From: Rhizomucor pusillus
Lineage: Eukaryota > Mucoromycota > Mucoromycetes > Mucorales > Lichtheimiaceae
Assembly: GCA_900175165.2 (NCBI GenBank)
Contig: FWWN02000394.1
Span: 28,390 to 92,389 of the forward strand
Reading direction: 5' to 3'
DNA length: 64,000 nucleotides
The notes beneath the pieces were generated by a model. It was not told where the DNA came from. It saw only the letters and a program-made list of their open reading frames with translations, and did no database searches. Position numbers and translations under genes: made by a program. Of the stretch, positions 1-12,312 are shown one piece after another; the first letter of the stretch is position 1, and every line of letters starts with the position of its first letter.

Positions 1-2023
1 TGCAGTCTTCACGGCGAGCCTTGACAAAGATCTACAAACGAAAGTGTGCAAGCGCTACGACTACGTCTCTTGCAACTACTGCTACCACCTTAGCAGCAGC
101 CGATCAAATGTTTGAACGGGCTCAGGATTACTTATTTGGACGCCACGGCTATGCAAAGAACCAGCAGCGAGCGGTTGCATTGCTGTTAAAAAATTCAGAC
201 CACCATGCCCCTTCAAAGGCAGTTCTCGGCTTCTGCTACGAGTTTGGACTGGGGATCGAGCAAGACTTTAGAGCAGCGGAAGAGTGCTACATCGAATCAG
301 CGCAAGATCAAGCAGAGAGCGAGTGTGTAGATACAGCAGGTTTACTCGCCATGGTTCGACTCTCATTTCTACGCAAATATGGACGACCGGCCGTTCGAAT
401 TGATCGAACGGAAGCAGAGCACTGGGAGGCAGTGATAAAAAGCCATGGCCGTCGCGCGATCGATTGGCTGCAGCGCGCCGCACGGGAGTACTGCTGTGCA
501 GCTAGTCAGTATTGTCTTGGAGTGTGCTATCACGACGGCATTGCAGTCCCCAAAAACGCGCATGTGGCATTCGGGTGGTACAAGAAAAGCGCCGAGCAAG
601 GCAACTGTCGCGGCCAAGGGATTCTCGGATACTGCTACGGTGAAGGATTCGGTGTCGAAAAAGATGAGGCGGAAGCTTTGCGATGGTACCATCGCGCAGC
701 AGAGCAAGGCGAGACGGTTGCGATTTACAACATTGGATACTGCTACGAGGATGGGATCGGCGTCGAAAAAAATGTGGAGGTTGCAGTCGAGTGGTACAGA
801 CGATCGGCTGAACAGGGCAATGCATTCGCTCAAAATTCCTTGGGTTACTGCTACGAAGATGGGATCGGCGTCACCAAGAATTTGAAACTAGCAGCAGAAT
901 GGTACAAGAAATCAGCTGAACAAGGGTACCCCTGGGCCCAGTGCAACCTTGGTTACTGCTACCAGAACGGAATCGGTGTCAGCAGGGATCCCGCGCAGGG
1001 TGCGCATTGGTACGCAGAAGCTGCGCGGCAGGGCCATTCGAGAGCGCAGCACAATCTTGGATTCTGCTACCAAAACGGCATCGGCGTCGAACAGTGCGCT
1101 TCCAGCGCTGTTTACTGGTATCACAAATCAGCAAGTCAAGGCAACATGTTTGCATACCACTCGTTAGGCTACTGCTACCAGAACGGCATCGGTGTCGCCA
1201 TCGACGACGCAGAAGCTGTGCGATGGTACACTTTAAGCGCACAAAAGAACCATGCACCCGCACAACTTTCACTTGGTTTCTGTTACCGCAACGGCGTTGG
1301 TGTTCCGAGAGACGAACGACAGGCTGTCTACTGGTTCCGGATGGCTGCCGAGCAAGGGAACCCACTGGCACAAAACTCACTTGGTTTCTGCTACGAGGAA
1401 GGTATCGGGGTCCAGGCAGATCCATCGCAAGCAGTGCACTGGTACCTCAAGTCGGCCAAGCAGGGCAATCCCTGGGCACAATGCAATCTGGGTTATTGCT
1501 ATGCAAACGGCATTGGTGTTGAAATCAATGCAGCTCGAGCGGTATACTGGTATCGTCACGCAGCTGCGCAGAACCATGCCCGTGCCCTCGATAAACTTGG
1601 ACTTCATCTGCAGGCGGGACTCGGTGTACAGCAAGACATGACCCTCTCAGTAAAGTACTTTAGACAAGCAGCAGAGCAGGGCCACGTTGCTGCCCAGTAT
1701 CATCTTGGTCTGTGCTATGAGCGAGGATTGGGAGTACAAACCAACCTACGGGAGGCACTTGCCTGGTTTGAGCGCGCCGCTGTGGTAAGTATCAGTTGGG
1801 GTCACTTACATTGCTTTGTTGGATCCTGACACTATTATTTTACTTCTAGAATGGATGTCGCAGCTCTCAGGAGCGTTTGAGAAGATTGTTGCTACGCTAC
1901 TGTCTGGAGAACGCATCGGTCGCTGATGTCGTGGATTCGTGCCTGAGCGGCAACTTGTCTTCTGCAGATGAAACCTGTCGACCTGTGGGATGGATCCTAG
2001 GATACAGCGCTCGCGCAGCATAA
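1..2023 (+). CDS. Sel1-repeat (TPR-like) protein, 5' truncated by window edge
   Basis: Two exons: up to 1784 and 1850-2023; intron 1785-1849 (65 nt, GTAAGT...TAG, phase 0). The frame is open to the left edge with no ATG before 109, so the N-terminus probably lies outside the window. About 13 tandem repeats of 36 residues fit the Sel1 pattern: LG-x-CY-x2-G-I/V-GV, then A-x2-WY and A-x-QG-x2-AQ. They run from about residue 60 to 580, and the last exon adds 57 residues after the repeats. Sel1 repeats form an alpha-solenoid scaffold for protein complexes (Skt5/Chs4, Hrd3 and bacterial HCP proteins are relatives by fold). No kinase, signal peptide or membrane segment is visible, so the partner is unknown. 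Repeats 3-11 are unusually alike in DNA, suggesting recent expansion. The family call is firm; the function is open. Confidence 0.9.
535..1740 (+). repeat. 108-bp tandem repeats encoding Sel1 units
   Basis: The DNA core tactgctacgaggatggg and close variants recurs every 108 bp (36 codons) through the Sel1 gene, for example near 735, 844, 952, 1060 and 1168. Between some units nearly all core positions are shared, more than protein-level constraint alone needs. Confidence 0.8.
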
Positions 2024-2420
2024 ACGCATATAATCATTCCTGTCATCTTTACATTACAAATGTTGTACAATTACTCCTGCATCAACCCTCCCTCTCTCTA
2101 TCTTACTTTCTTACTTTAGTAATATTACTTTAACGCACGATTAAATTTGCTTTATTTGTTGTTTTTTTTTCGCAGTAATGCTTCAAAATGACATGTTATT
2201 TCCTTCGAAGGGAATCCAAGGTATCCTTACTTTCGATAGTACATTAGTTATTGTCTAATTGTAAACACGATCCAGACGTTGTAGTACGGGAAGCTTTCTT
2301 CATCGATGATTGTGGCGGTCAGCACCGGTTTTGCATTCCTGCTGACTGACAGCATGGCTAGCTTCCCGAAACTCGGACCTTATCCCTCTTCTCTTTCTGT
2401 GTGCGTCTAGTGTTATTTTC
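2024..2420. other. intergenic, 397 bp
   Basis: 3' flank of the Sel1 gene, then the promoter side of the next gene. AT-rich with T-tracts; a pyrimidine run (ccctcttctctttctg) lies about 35 bp before the ATG at 2421. No other feature seen. Confidence 0.6.
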
Positions 2421-2894
2421 ATGGCTGTATTTCTTCCAGTTGTGCTTGTTGGAGCTCCCGTAGGCTACTTTTCCTGGACGACCGTTTTTAACGGCGTCGA
2501 TTACCAAGTTGCCAAAATCAGCGAGGGTCCTGTCAAAGACGATCAAGGTATGAGCAACTTGTTACCCATATCTAAATAAAGAGTTTTCGTTTTGAAATTG
2601 AGACTTCCTCCGGTGAAATGACTAGGTAAAAGCATCAGTGAATTGCTACACCAAGATTACCGGCCACGATCAGGCATGGCGGCAGCAGCCGGCTCCCTGG
2701 TTTCCTTTGCGGCATTGAGCAAAGTGACCTTCAACAAGGAGACACGCCACCGCTTATTTTTCGCAAAGGCACCACCCAACACAAACATACGCATGGCAAC
2801 GTTAAAGATGGGAATAGAGCTTTTGATACGAAGTGGCATTGTATTTTACGGAGCAGCTGTTGGAGGCGCCGTCGCAGGACGACTAGCTGCATAA
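2421..2894 (+). CDS. small hypothetical membrane-associated protein
   Basis: Two exons, 2421-2547 and 2626-2894, with a 78-nt intron (GTATGA...TAG, phase 1), giving 131 residues. The start is the only ATG that keeps the spliced frame, and it follows a pyrimidine-rich leader. The N-terminus is hydrophobic (MAVFLPVVLVGAPVGYF). The C-terminus is a glycine/alanine-rich hydrophobic helix of about 25 residues (around 105-131), compatible with one membrane segment at each end. A central stretch is basic. I do not recognise the family; size and ends would suit a small organelle membrane protein, but that is a guess. It is convergent with the ThrE-like gene, 36 bp between stops. Confidence 0.65.
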
Positions 2895-2930
2895 CTCCCT
2901 TTCAATATTGTATATATATAATAGTCAATA

Positions 2931-5075
2931 CTAGAAACTAGCAACCGGTGTGTGTGCCTTGCCTCTTGGATAGAATAGAAGCGTAGAAAGATATAAACCA
3001 AGTGTGATACCGATAGAAGCTTCGATGACTGCCCAACTGAACAGTGCCGCCGTGTTTCCTCCCGCCTCTTGCGCGCCTGAGAATGCTGCCAGTCCACTCC
3101 TCAGACCAACGGCTCCCGGCACAAGCAAGAACGAACCAAGCAAAATGGCATCAAATGATATGTCTTGTGTAATCTTGGTATACAGATTGCCGAGGAGACC
3201 TACGACCAGCGCTGGGACCAACTGCGAAACCTGGTTGTTCGCGTGTGTCCAGTTTGAAAGTGCATAAGATACTGCGTAGCCGGCACAGGCGACACTGATC
3301 ATGAACGGCCAGCGACGTGGAAGTGCACGGACAAAAATACAAAAACAGATCTAAATGCAGTAGTTAGAAGGATACACTACATATTGAATGAATAGCAATA
3401 CTTGCACAAAACCACGGGACGAATAAAAAGTACCACCAGTTGGAGAGCGTCTTTGGACAGGTGTCTGGATTGTACAATTGGACCTTTGTATCAAATGTTC
3501 TGTAGAGACCTTGCCCTGTGGTAAGGCCATAAGCTAGCAAGAACGAATAGATAAAAGCATAGACTAGGCGGATGACACCACTAATGATACTGCGGCTTGC
3601 CAGCTCCATAATAGACATCGCCATCGGCCATCCAGGCAGCAAGACAATAACAGCTGCGAATGCAGTAGGTGTGTAGCAAATGTTCGCGTAGCTGACTGCA
3701 GTTGCAATGAACCCGATAATGATAGATACTGTGATGTCGAAAAGAGGTCCCATACCAGGGAGCTTGCTGGAGAAGATCTCGTAGATTGCTAACCACAGAC
3801 CAAGACCAGCTGCCATGCCAGCTTCTTTCCATCCTCCTCCAAAAAAGATAATTGATGAAGCGAATGCGGCAAATGCGTACGATAAACTTCGCACCCATTC
3901 TGGAAAATACAGCGGTAATGCCTTGATACGCTCCAGATACTCGATGGCGTCATCTACTGTGGTTTGTCCAAGCGTAATGAGGCGCTCCAGTCGGTATACT
4001 TCAATCAAGCGACTCATATCAAAGCCTTGGGTCTGTCCTAAAAAGAACGTTTCGGTCGCATGTGCAGCGCTGTCGTAGAAGCTGAGTAAGATAACGTCTG
4101 GCATATAGACAAATGCAGCATCGATGTCGATAGCAGTCGCCGTGAGCCGCAAGAAATGCTGGATACGATGTGCTGGGCAGCCATATTTCATCAAGCTGAT
4201 GGCAAGCTTCCGCATGAGAGCTTGCTTTTGCAAATAATTGGCAATCTCAAAGGTGAGACGAATACGTTCATCGATATCCTTGAAGCTCAGTTTTTGGCTG
4301 GACTTGATGGAATCCACGCGCTGTTTACATCGATCAACGCGAGGTACAATGTATGCGTTCGTCCGCTTTGCCTTCTTTGTCCTTTTCTTCTTTTGCTTTT
4401 CTCTTGTTACTGGTTTCTCAGCACTTGAATCCTATTTAGAAAGACATTGTGAGCGGATTACACAGAAGGCCACGGTAACTGACTTAGTACTTGTATCTGT
4501 CCGAACGAAACTCGCGGTGGAGCGTGGCTCAGGCTAGCGCTCGGTCTCGGCGGTCTTGATTTGGAGGAGACACTGGCTCTATCTCCAACGGCGCCCTGAC
4601 CCATTAATGTTGACTGGATACCTTTGATCTCACCTCCTGATGGTCGCCTGAATCCACCACCGCTGCTGCCACCGCCACCAACAGCATTGAACGTTTGATC
4701 TACAAGTCGCGCTGCTTCCAATACATTTTTTTCAAAGGTCGACTTTTCTCCACTTAATATCCGCACACGCATTGCTTCCATTCCCAACGGGTTGATAAAT
4801 GAACCCTCTTCTTCGTCAGTCTGTCCCGTCGGAACCTGTTTAGATAGCAGCTCGCTGGGAGGCGACTGAGACTTTTGCAGTATGGCTTGCCGCAACGCCT
4901 CAAGTTCCAAAGGAGACGGCTCATAGTCTTCTGCCGATGTGATATCCTTTTCCGCTTGCGATTGTACATCTACCGAGTCTCGAGGATGTTGCTGCTGCTG
5001 CTCTTTTGGTGATTGCGGTTTTTCTTGACTTGCTTGCTCCATTATCGAATTTAACGATGGTGATGATATTGACAT
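2931..5075 (-). CDS. ThrE/DUF1212 membrane transporter (Prm10-like)
   Basis: Three exons: 5075-4491, 4431-3406, 3350-2931; 676 residues. The first 240 or so residues are hydrophilic, with Gln and Ser/Gly runs. The DUF1212/ThrE region then starts with the family block around LMKYGCPAHRIQHFL, followed by about ten hydrophobic segments split into the ThrE half (exon 2) and the ThrE_2 half (exon 3). Bacterial ThrE exports threonine and serine; yeast Prm10 has the same architecture with no settled substrate. Intron 1 is 59 nt (GTACTA). Intron 2 (3351-3405) must use a GC donor (TGT/GCAAGT): the GT four bases further on breaks the frame, while the GC junction gives the family-like stretch NWWYFLFVPWF followed by a conserved R-R-W-P-F. 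Family firm, substrate unknown. Confidence 0.92.
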
Positions 5076-6194
5076 GATATGTTTGTTTTTCTAGTGGAAA
5101 ACCTGCAATGCGTAGCAAACAAGCAAAAATTTGTGTTCGTCTTATTGAGGAGTATGTTCCGAGACATTTTTCACCGTATCAAGTAATGGATTGTTATACG
5201 GGATGGAAGTAAGAAACAACGATAACTTCAGTGACGACGAATGGATAAATAGCTACGTCCGAAAATGTAGCAAAAATACAAATCTTTACAATACCAGTAG
5301 CTTTGCTTTGGGAACTGAATAATTCAATTATTATATGCAAGATATTTTTAAAACCATCGAGTCCTTATATCCTACTGTAGCTTGGTGCATAGGGCGTTTA
5401 TCAACCTACATAGCACGTATAGATGCCGAATCCTGAAGTTGAATGGACTTGTGACAAGCGAGGAAAGCTCGAGGAGCACCACCTATCTCCACTGTAGTCT
5501 CTGTAAAATGAAGCATTTGCAGCGATAAAAAGGAAGAAGCTTTGCATTCTTCTTTGCGACATTATCGACGGTTTGCATTTGTTTAGGTGTGCTTAGGTAG
5601 GATTGGCTAAAGTCATATCTTTCGTTTTTGGCATAGATACTTAGAATTTGCACTTTCGAGGTCAACTTGCAGTACCCAACATTGTTACGCTGCCACTCCT
5701 TTGCATGTTACATCAGTAGACACTGTGAAGTTTGTAAGCTTCGATTATAGAGCAGGTAGCAACTGAATTTATTTCATTTGGGCACATCTAAGGCCCTCAG
5801 TATGTCTAAATGAGTACCCCTCTGAGCCTAATAGAGTAACATAACAAACTCTACTCAAGTTTCCCAAAGGGGGAGCCTCAGCCCTATTTTCCGCCGGAAA
5901 GGGAATCCCCAGTAGCCGGAAGTGTCCCAGCGGAGTTAGTAAAAACTAGCCACACTTTGGAGGCCTTCTGTGATTTCGTTCCTTCCACCAAGTCCACAAA
6001 CGTCATCTGTCATAAGACCTGTACCCATTGAGGAGTTCCGACATTTTATTTGTCAGTGCACGACAGAGAATGGGGGATGCGACATTAGTTACTGATCCCG
6101 CTCTCAGCAGCGTCACCATAGATTAGAAGTCCTTTATACCGAGTCCTAATGACTAGAATGTTGTAACGAGGGATCATGTACGTGGGTGCGACTA
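5076..6194. other. gene-free AT-rich region
   Basis: Upstream flank of the ThrE-like gene. No ORF over 60 codons has protein-like content. Around 6030-6110 the plus strand can be read as short Cys-containing fragments interrupted by stops; these may be decayed 5' exons of the relic that starts at 6195, but I cannot join them. Confidence 0.5.
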
Positions 6195-6584
6195 ATGATT
6201 GTCAGTAGCGGATGCGACATGGACCTTCGGGTGCTCACAGACTGTGTCAAAAAAGGAAAGAGGAAGATGTCGGACCACGCAAACCGGCACGGACAGTGTG
6301 AAATTGCTTGTTGAAACCAAGCTCATCCTTGACGACTGTCTGGCGAAAACGGACGATAGTGATCAACACGTGATCCCAGCCATCCAACTCTATGGTAGCT
6401 TTTTTCATATCCATCCTTTGCACTTAACTCTTGAATAGGTCATACTTTAAAGCTCCTGTCTCTGCGATTGGCAGCAGATGGACTTAACGTCGCTGTCTCT
6501 GAAGGCACTGCCAAGTTTCCCGTCAACCCCTTTGACCTCAAAAGCTTCCGGAACGTCATCAAGATTTTGTATAATTCAAAGTAG
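6195..6584 (+). pseudogene. frameshifted, spliced gene relic
   Basis: From the ATG at 6195 the frame reads MIVSSGCDMDLRVLTDCVKK, then a basic Ser/His/Asn stretch, and stops at 6312. The coding signal continues in a frame one base off: SVKLLVETKLILDDCLAK and onward to a clean donor at 6395. A 44-nt intron (6395-6438, GTAGCT...ATAG) joins it in phase to a second exon of 48 codons, ending at TAG 6584 (HTLKLLSLRLAADG...). Amphipathic, regular composition across both frames and a working intron suggest a real gene that lost its frame within about 40 bp of 6290. I have the impression that related short proteins are scattered in Mucorales genomes, but I cannot confirm this. No function assigned. Confidence 0.55.
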
Positions 6585-7521
6585 GGGTTATGCATGACCA
6601 CAGCGTGATAATATTTTCTAAAATATAAATATGCAATAGATGGCAACAGAACAGGTCCAGCAAAACGAGAGCGGTGTTGCCGAGGTACGTGGAGTCCTCC
6701 ACCCAAGGACAAGCAGAGCAGGATCCCAGAAATAACTGACGAATTTACCCGCTGAATACGTCTACTATTGTATTTTATTACGTTGTATTTTTATTTTTAT
6801 ATTTTATTATGTTGTGTTCTTGCTTTTTTCATATCCAAACAAATGAACTCTATTTCAAGTGGTTTCAGCTATAAATCTACGGGGACGAAAATCGCTACAG
6901 CTAGAGTACTGTGTTCGATATGCTTGTAACAGACTCATCTCAACGACCTATATATTTGAATAACATTCAGCAAATTACTATATATTAGCAGCAGCCGACA
7001 TAGACGGCTGGTGAGCTGGGGAAAGGGTGTAATACAATAGACGGGAGATGCTTTTATGCTTGCATTGCGCATCTGCTAAGACGAGCCCTTGGCATTACTT
7101 TTAGAGGGCTCACAGCATTGATTGGATGATGATCTAATATACTGGTGGATATGAGTGATTTTTGACAGAATTGCTTATCATGCATTATCTGAAATATGCA
7201 CGAGGCAGTACTGCATAGCATCATTGAGCTGAGCATACCGAAATATCAGCGCAAATGATATCCAGATAAAACTTTCAAGACGGTGCAAACAGTCAATAAT
7301 ACTATCACAAATAGCACAGGACAAGTGTGAGGAAGGAGAAAGGTCTTGGATTAGATGCGATAGACGCGAATTCAATAACAAGACCTTCTTCCCCGCGTTA
7401 CCTCCGTGCGCATAATACTCCACGAAACCATGCTTAGAATTAAAAACTTCAATATATTATCGCAAAAATTCGAGGTATATGTTACAGATAAGATCAAGCA
7501 ACGTAGAAGGTAAAACAAGTG
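6585..7521. other. gene-free AT-rich region
   Basis: 3' flank of the Kelch gene and of the relic. Contains homopolymer-like AT stretches (6770-6830). No convincing ORF or RNA gene. Confidence 0.5.
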
Positions 7522-9640
7522 TTAAGCATCAACGAGTTTAGATTCGGCTGTTTTTGCTTCCTGCTGGTCACGCAATCCACGCATACGTTCCCAAACATCC
7601 ATGTGCCGAGACATGGGTCGTCCATCTTCGGGTCGTTCTTGATCCTGATTCAAAGCACGTTCCCAAGCATCGTGATCTGTAGCGGTGTAGGTACGCATGC
7701 CCGCATCTCGTGTTTCCGCGAACTTTTCTTCTTTGCTGTCTTCGTTGCCGTAAACAAACAACGGATAGTCATTGCTACCACGGCGTTGCATGGTAACTGC
7801 TCCGGGAAGCCAGCGAGGGTTCGTGGCACGCGCCTTTTGCTTTTGTCGTCGGCGCCACCAGTACACACCACCAACAAGGATGATGAGTGCGAAAAGAGCA
7901 AAGCCGACAGCCAAGCCTGTGTTTCTGGACTTGTTGCTCTTCTTGTTCGGGTTGGAAATGACAGTTGGATCGTAAGGCATAGGATCGTCGCCGCCGTCAG
8001 CTTGTGTTTCTGGGAACGAAGGAAACGAGAAGCTGCATCCTGGATCGGCCTTGGCAGTAGGATTATCCTGGTGCGAGATACTAGATATCCATTTCCACGA
8101 AGACATATCCAAAATAGCAAGATTGTTAATGTATTTAGGAGACCTATAATCGCCGAGAGGTACAACGTCCGTGAATCCTAGAGGAAAGCAGAATCATATT
8201 ACATATTAGGATAGCCTGAATTGCAAGTGTCAAATATCAATGTTACCAAACATGACCAGCATGTAGTTTCCGTAGGTAACAGCACCGTGACCGGCACGAG
8301 CAGCTGGCGCTGTTCCACTGATATCTGGCTTGGACCAGGTCAGCGTGCATGTATCCAAGACATAAACATCCGCGGTGCCATCAAATGTACCGCTTGGTGC
8401 AGATATGTTGTGACCTCCAAACACGACAATGGACTTGCCATCCGGTGCTAAGTGTAAAGTTTAGTGCTCAGTTGTCAGATCAGCTGTGAATAGATAATTT
8501 TTCATTACCAGGAGCAGCAGAAAAGCTGAAATAAACGGGCGGAGCAAGTTAGAGACTTTTGGATTAAGTAAACTTTGCATATACTCACGCATATCTACCA
8601 GGAGGTATGTCTCCAGTTGTCGCCATACTAAGCGCTTTGTTGCTCACGGTGTCAAAGACTAGGACCATCGTTTAGACCAACTGTTCTCTTTGTAGATATA
8701 TTCTGACGCTTACCAACAGCGCTGCGGAAATCTGCAAAGATATCTGTACCATTGATGTTAACGATGCCTCCAAGAATAAAAAGCAAGTCGTCGCTGTGTG
8801 TAAAGGTGTTGGTGATAATTGTTGTAAATTTTGCATGAACGTGATACATACATCAATACTGCAGAGTGATCGTAGCGCGGTGGAGCCTGACCCCAGCCGT
8901 ACTGGATGGCTGGCCAATTCCATGTATTCGACCTGGTATCCAAACTATAGAAATCGTTGTACTGGAAAGAGACATGTTGGCTTTAGCTGCATGAATATTG
9001 CTGGCTGTTGAAAGAATGATACTTGCATAATCTTCGGACTGTATCGCCCGTCCTCCGTAATAAAATGCTGTTCCTGTACCGTTAAGCGAGGCAGACATGC
9101 GAGCTCTTGAAGAGGGCGAGTTTCCGAATTCAGATACTGTTCGATTTTGAGTGGAACTGGATCGAAAGCTTGCTGGGTAACATGATGTAACTACTCACCT
9201 CCGCCCCAAGAACCTGCGGTGTTGTACTGGACGAGTCTTGCCATTTGATCTGTTCCACCTATACCAGATTGCACGTAGATTGTGTTATTGCTGGGACCAG
9301 CATACGCCACACCGTACATGAATGGTTTGTACTGTCCATTGTTTTGCACATTGGACGGTGTGCTCCAGCTTGGGCAGCTTGTGTCGAGACCTTGGCTCAA
9401 GTCCAAAGCATAGATATCAAGCGTTTCCTGCGTGTGTATAAAGTCGGATTGTTATTATGATTGGATTTGTCGATCCATTTTTTTCGTAAAAAATACCAAG
9501 CTGCCGCCAACAATATACACTTGGTCGTTAAGCAAGACTGGCGAAAAATAACTTTGACCGGTGGGACCTGAAGGACAGTTCTGTGCATAGATGGATGGCG
9601 CTAGCAACGCCAAACCCAAGGCAAACGACGACGCTAACAT
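7522..9640 (-). CDS. Kelch beta-propeller type I membrane protein
   Basis: Nine exons: 9640-9497, 9427-9199, 9136-9027, 8961-8852, 8793-8714, 8658-8589, 8525-8509, 8447-8247, 8177-7522; all phases match, 538 residues. A signal peptide (1-19, cut after SIYA) precedes about six Kelch/galactose-oxidase-type blades with GG doublets and YNDFYSLDTRSNTWNWP-like strands (residues 30-370). A single transmembrane helix (about 406-430) is followed by WWRRRQKQK and a cytosolic tail of about 100 residues. Such proteins are common in Mucoromycota as predicted surface receptors or adhesins; no enzyme residues stand out. Intron 3 (8962-9026) needs a GC donor (TAT/GCAAGT). Exon 7 is only 17 nt. The nearest plus-strand gene upstream starts 1.6 kb away. 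Confidence 0.9.
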
Positions 9641-11274
9641 GTGGCAAAAGGAGAGGAGAGGGGAAAAAGTGTGGACTCTACTCTCACGTTTGTCACACGT
9701 ACATCTTGGTTAGGAGTGTGGTACAGCTGCTCGTGAAATGCCCATGGAATTGATTCCGCCTCATCTTCAGCATTTTTAGAACTAAACTTTATAGTGCCAC
9801 AATCTCCATATTCCAACATGGATTGAATTATGTTCTCCTGCCTTTGTACAGTCTGCTTTCACGAAACGAGTTCAAAGAATTAAGAGGAGCAAGCAGACTA
9901 CGTTTGCTTACAATGTAGGTGGCGCTGTTTGCTGAGAAAACAATCGTGGCGTGCTAGAAGCAAAGTATAATGAATAATATAGAGTGTAGGTTCCTTTCCC
10001 TTAAAGATAGCTGCTGTGGGCCAGCCGCAAGCATCTAAAGTTTAGTCTGGATTTATTGACTGCAGGGAGATCTGAAGGGGACAAATTAAATATTCTGCCT
10101 GGGAGCTTTGGCATTGATTTATATGGCATTGCTTGTATGCAAAAACATACACGCGGGTAAACGTAGCAGCCAGTATTCATTCTATGCTGCATACATAAAT
10201 CATGGCTACTACAGTGCGGTACAAAGTAAACTTTTCATCGCCACCGGCGCTTCTTGTAGAAAGAGGAAAATGAAAATTAAATTAAGTAGATATGCATTTA
10301 GCCCAGAGCATACCAAAGTAACTTACTCAATGCATAATTCGCCATCAACGAGGAGGCAGAGCATCGTTGGCAAAGTCAGCATGCCATCATATTTTCAGAT
10401 ATTGGGACCAGGTTACTCTGTTGCGAATGGGAAGTTTTCGCATTGTATGGTATGGGAACTTGTACCGGTTGGATGGGCTAGAATACATTGTAGGTAATAC
10501 GAACAATTCTTGGCACTACCAGAACCAGTGAAAAGTACTACTTGAGAAGCAGGTTATCTGAAATTAATGCGCACTTTGGTATTGATTGAATATTGGATCT
10601 ATTTGCTACACGCATGGTCTGTATGAGGGCAGACAACGTCTGCTGCCATATCATATACGCTTAAATAAGGCAGAAAAACAAAACTCCCAAAGGATCGACA
10701 TTTCCTTACAGGGTCCGACATAAAATGTTTGTCAACAGATCGACGTCTGTTTTGGATAGCGGTAAATCTATCGGGATGATTACTTTCTGGTTGTTTCAGC
10801 GGACGAATACTTAACTAGTGATTGCCCAGAACGTTGAGAATCTCCGAAAGAATATGGTTTATATGTTAGTATCTTCATTTCGCATGAAAGTTACCGGTTT
10901 TATCTGCAGCTTGCTGGTATACGCAGTCTGTAAAATAAAGTTAAAAACAGACGTGGAGAAAGGACGTTCGCGACGAGTACTATTTTCTGTTGTATTATTA
11001 TCACGGTCAGGTTGTTACAGACAATCATATGTTCTGCCTGAAACAAAAGAAATTAGCGCAATTGATGTTGACTTACAAATTTGGTTAGTGCGAACTCATC
11101 GTCTGAACAAGATCATCCATTGTTTCTCTGTAGATGAGCCAAGAGGTTTTGGCTAGTCGCCGATCGAATCGCCCGCGGACCACGGTCCAAAAATGTACTG
11201 TGTAAAGAAGAGGATCGAGAACATAGTCCCCTCATACTTACCCTCCTTTTTTCTATTTTCCATACAACATCGTC
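9641..11274. other. gene-free AT-rich region between divergent genes
   Basis: Upstream DNA for both the Kelch gene and the mucin-like gene. The longest ORFs (10108-10497 and 10818-11156, plus strand) lack domains, splice-consistent ends or biased codon use, and I take them as chance. Confidence 0.5.
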
Positions 11275-12312
11275 ATGAAGTTACCTTCGTTCATCATTTG
11301 TATATTTTTTATTTTTATTTTATTACAGCTTTCTACCACGACAAACGCAGATTTGGTCTTTGGAAGCGGCGGTATCTTGGGCGGAGGCGATAGCAGTAGT
11401 AGCCCTTCAAACACGGCTTCTGGCGATCAGCAGCAACCTTCAAACACGCAAAGTAGCAATGACAACCAACCGACAAATCAACCATCTGCTTCGCAAGACA
11501 GTCAGTTAGCATCGCCGACTTCGAGCGGTGGAGATCAACATCAAACTTCCCAAGCAGCTAGTTCTGACAACAACTCGCCTACGCCTGCTCCATCCGCTAG
11601 CAAATCTAATGATAATAATAACCACAGCAGTAAGACAGACGGTGGAAACAAAGCAAGCGATTCTCCTTCGCAATCAAATACCGACAGCAACGGCCAGTCC
11701 TCATCAGAGACGCAGGGAAGCGACCAATCATCTGCTACAGGCGACTCTCAGCAAGCAATCGACAGCAACAGCAACGATGGTGGCAGTGGCGGCAGCGGCC
11801 AGAGCACGACTGGAGTTATCGTTGGTTCTGTGGTTGGCGGCGTTGGTAAGTAGAGCTATTATCCCTATGGAAAGAAGGGAATTATTTGATGCTTATTTGA
11901 GAGCTATCCTTTTTTAGTTGGCATTGCATTGATTGCCGGCATCGTTACCTGGCTGAGTCGCCGTGGTGGTTGCACTAGCCGAACACGTCCACGAACCAAG
12001 GATGGCTTCGAGCACCAACCTGAAGATGATTTCGCATTTAACATGTCTGACGCTCCCATCTATCCTGGTGGTGCGGCTGCAGCGCCGCCTCAGTCGCCAA
12101 TCCAGAACCAAGCACGGCGGTTTGTACCTCCTTCCCACTCAGCAGCAGGAGCCGGTTACGATCAGAGCGGTGGTTATGTATCTGATGGATACTATTATCA
12201 AAATAACATTGCTGCAGCACAGCAACATGCTTATTACCAGCCACACATAGCGCCACACCGAGATAATATGAAGCCAGATGAAGTCATCGAACATAAACCA
12301 AACGTAGCATAA
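11275..12312 (+). CDS. mucin-like single-pass membrane protein
   Basis: Two exons, 11275-11845 and 11918-12312 (72-nt intron, GTAAGT...TTAG, phase 1); 321 residues. A signal peptide (about 1-26, IICIFFIFILLQL core) is followed by 140 residues of Ser/Thr/Asn/Gln/Asp, probably heavily O-glycosylated. One transmembrane helix (VIVGSVVGGVVGIALIAGIV, split by the intron) ends at SRRGG. The 110-residue cytosolic tail is rich in Pro, Tyr and Gln. The layout resembles fungal Wsc/Mid2-type cell-wall stress sensors, but there is no WSC cysteine domain, so only a Mid2-like or generic wall-mucin role can be suggested. Start: first ATG, directly before the hydrophobic core. Confidence 0.8.

Noticed and set aside
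268..1634. Many long ORFs in other frames of the Sel1 gene
   Set aside because: They arise from the repeated, GC-balanced codons of the Sel1 array and show no independent domain content.
10108..11156. Two plus-strand ORFs of 129 and 112 codons in the Kelch/mucin gap
   Set aside because: No domain, no splice context, amino acid content like translated AT-rich DNA.
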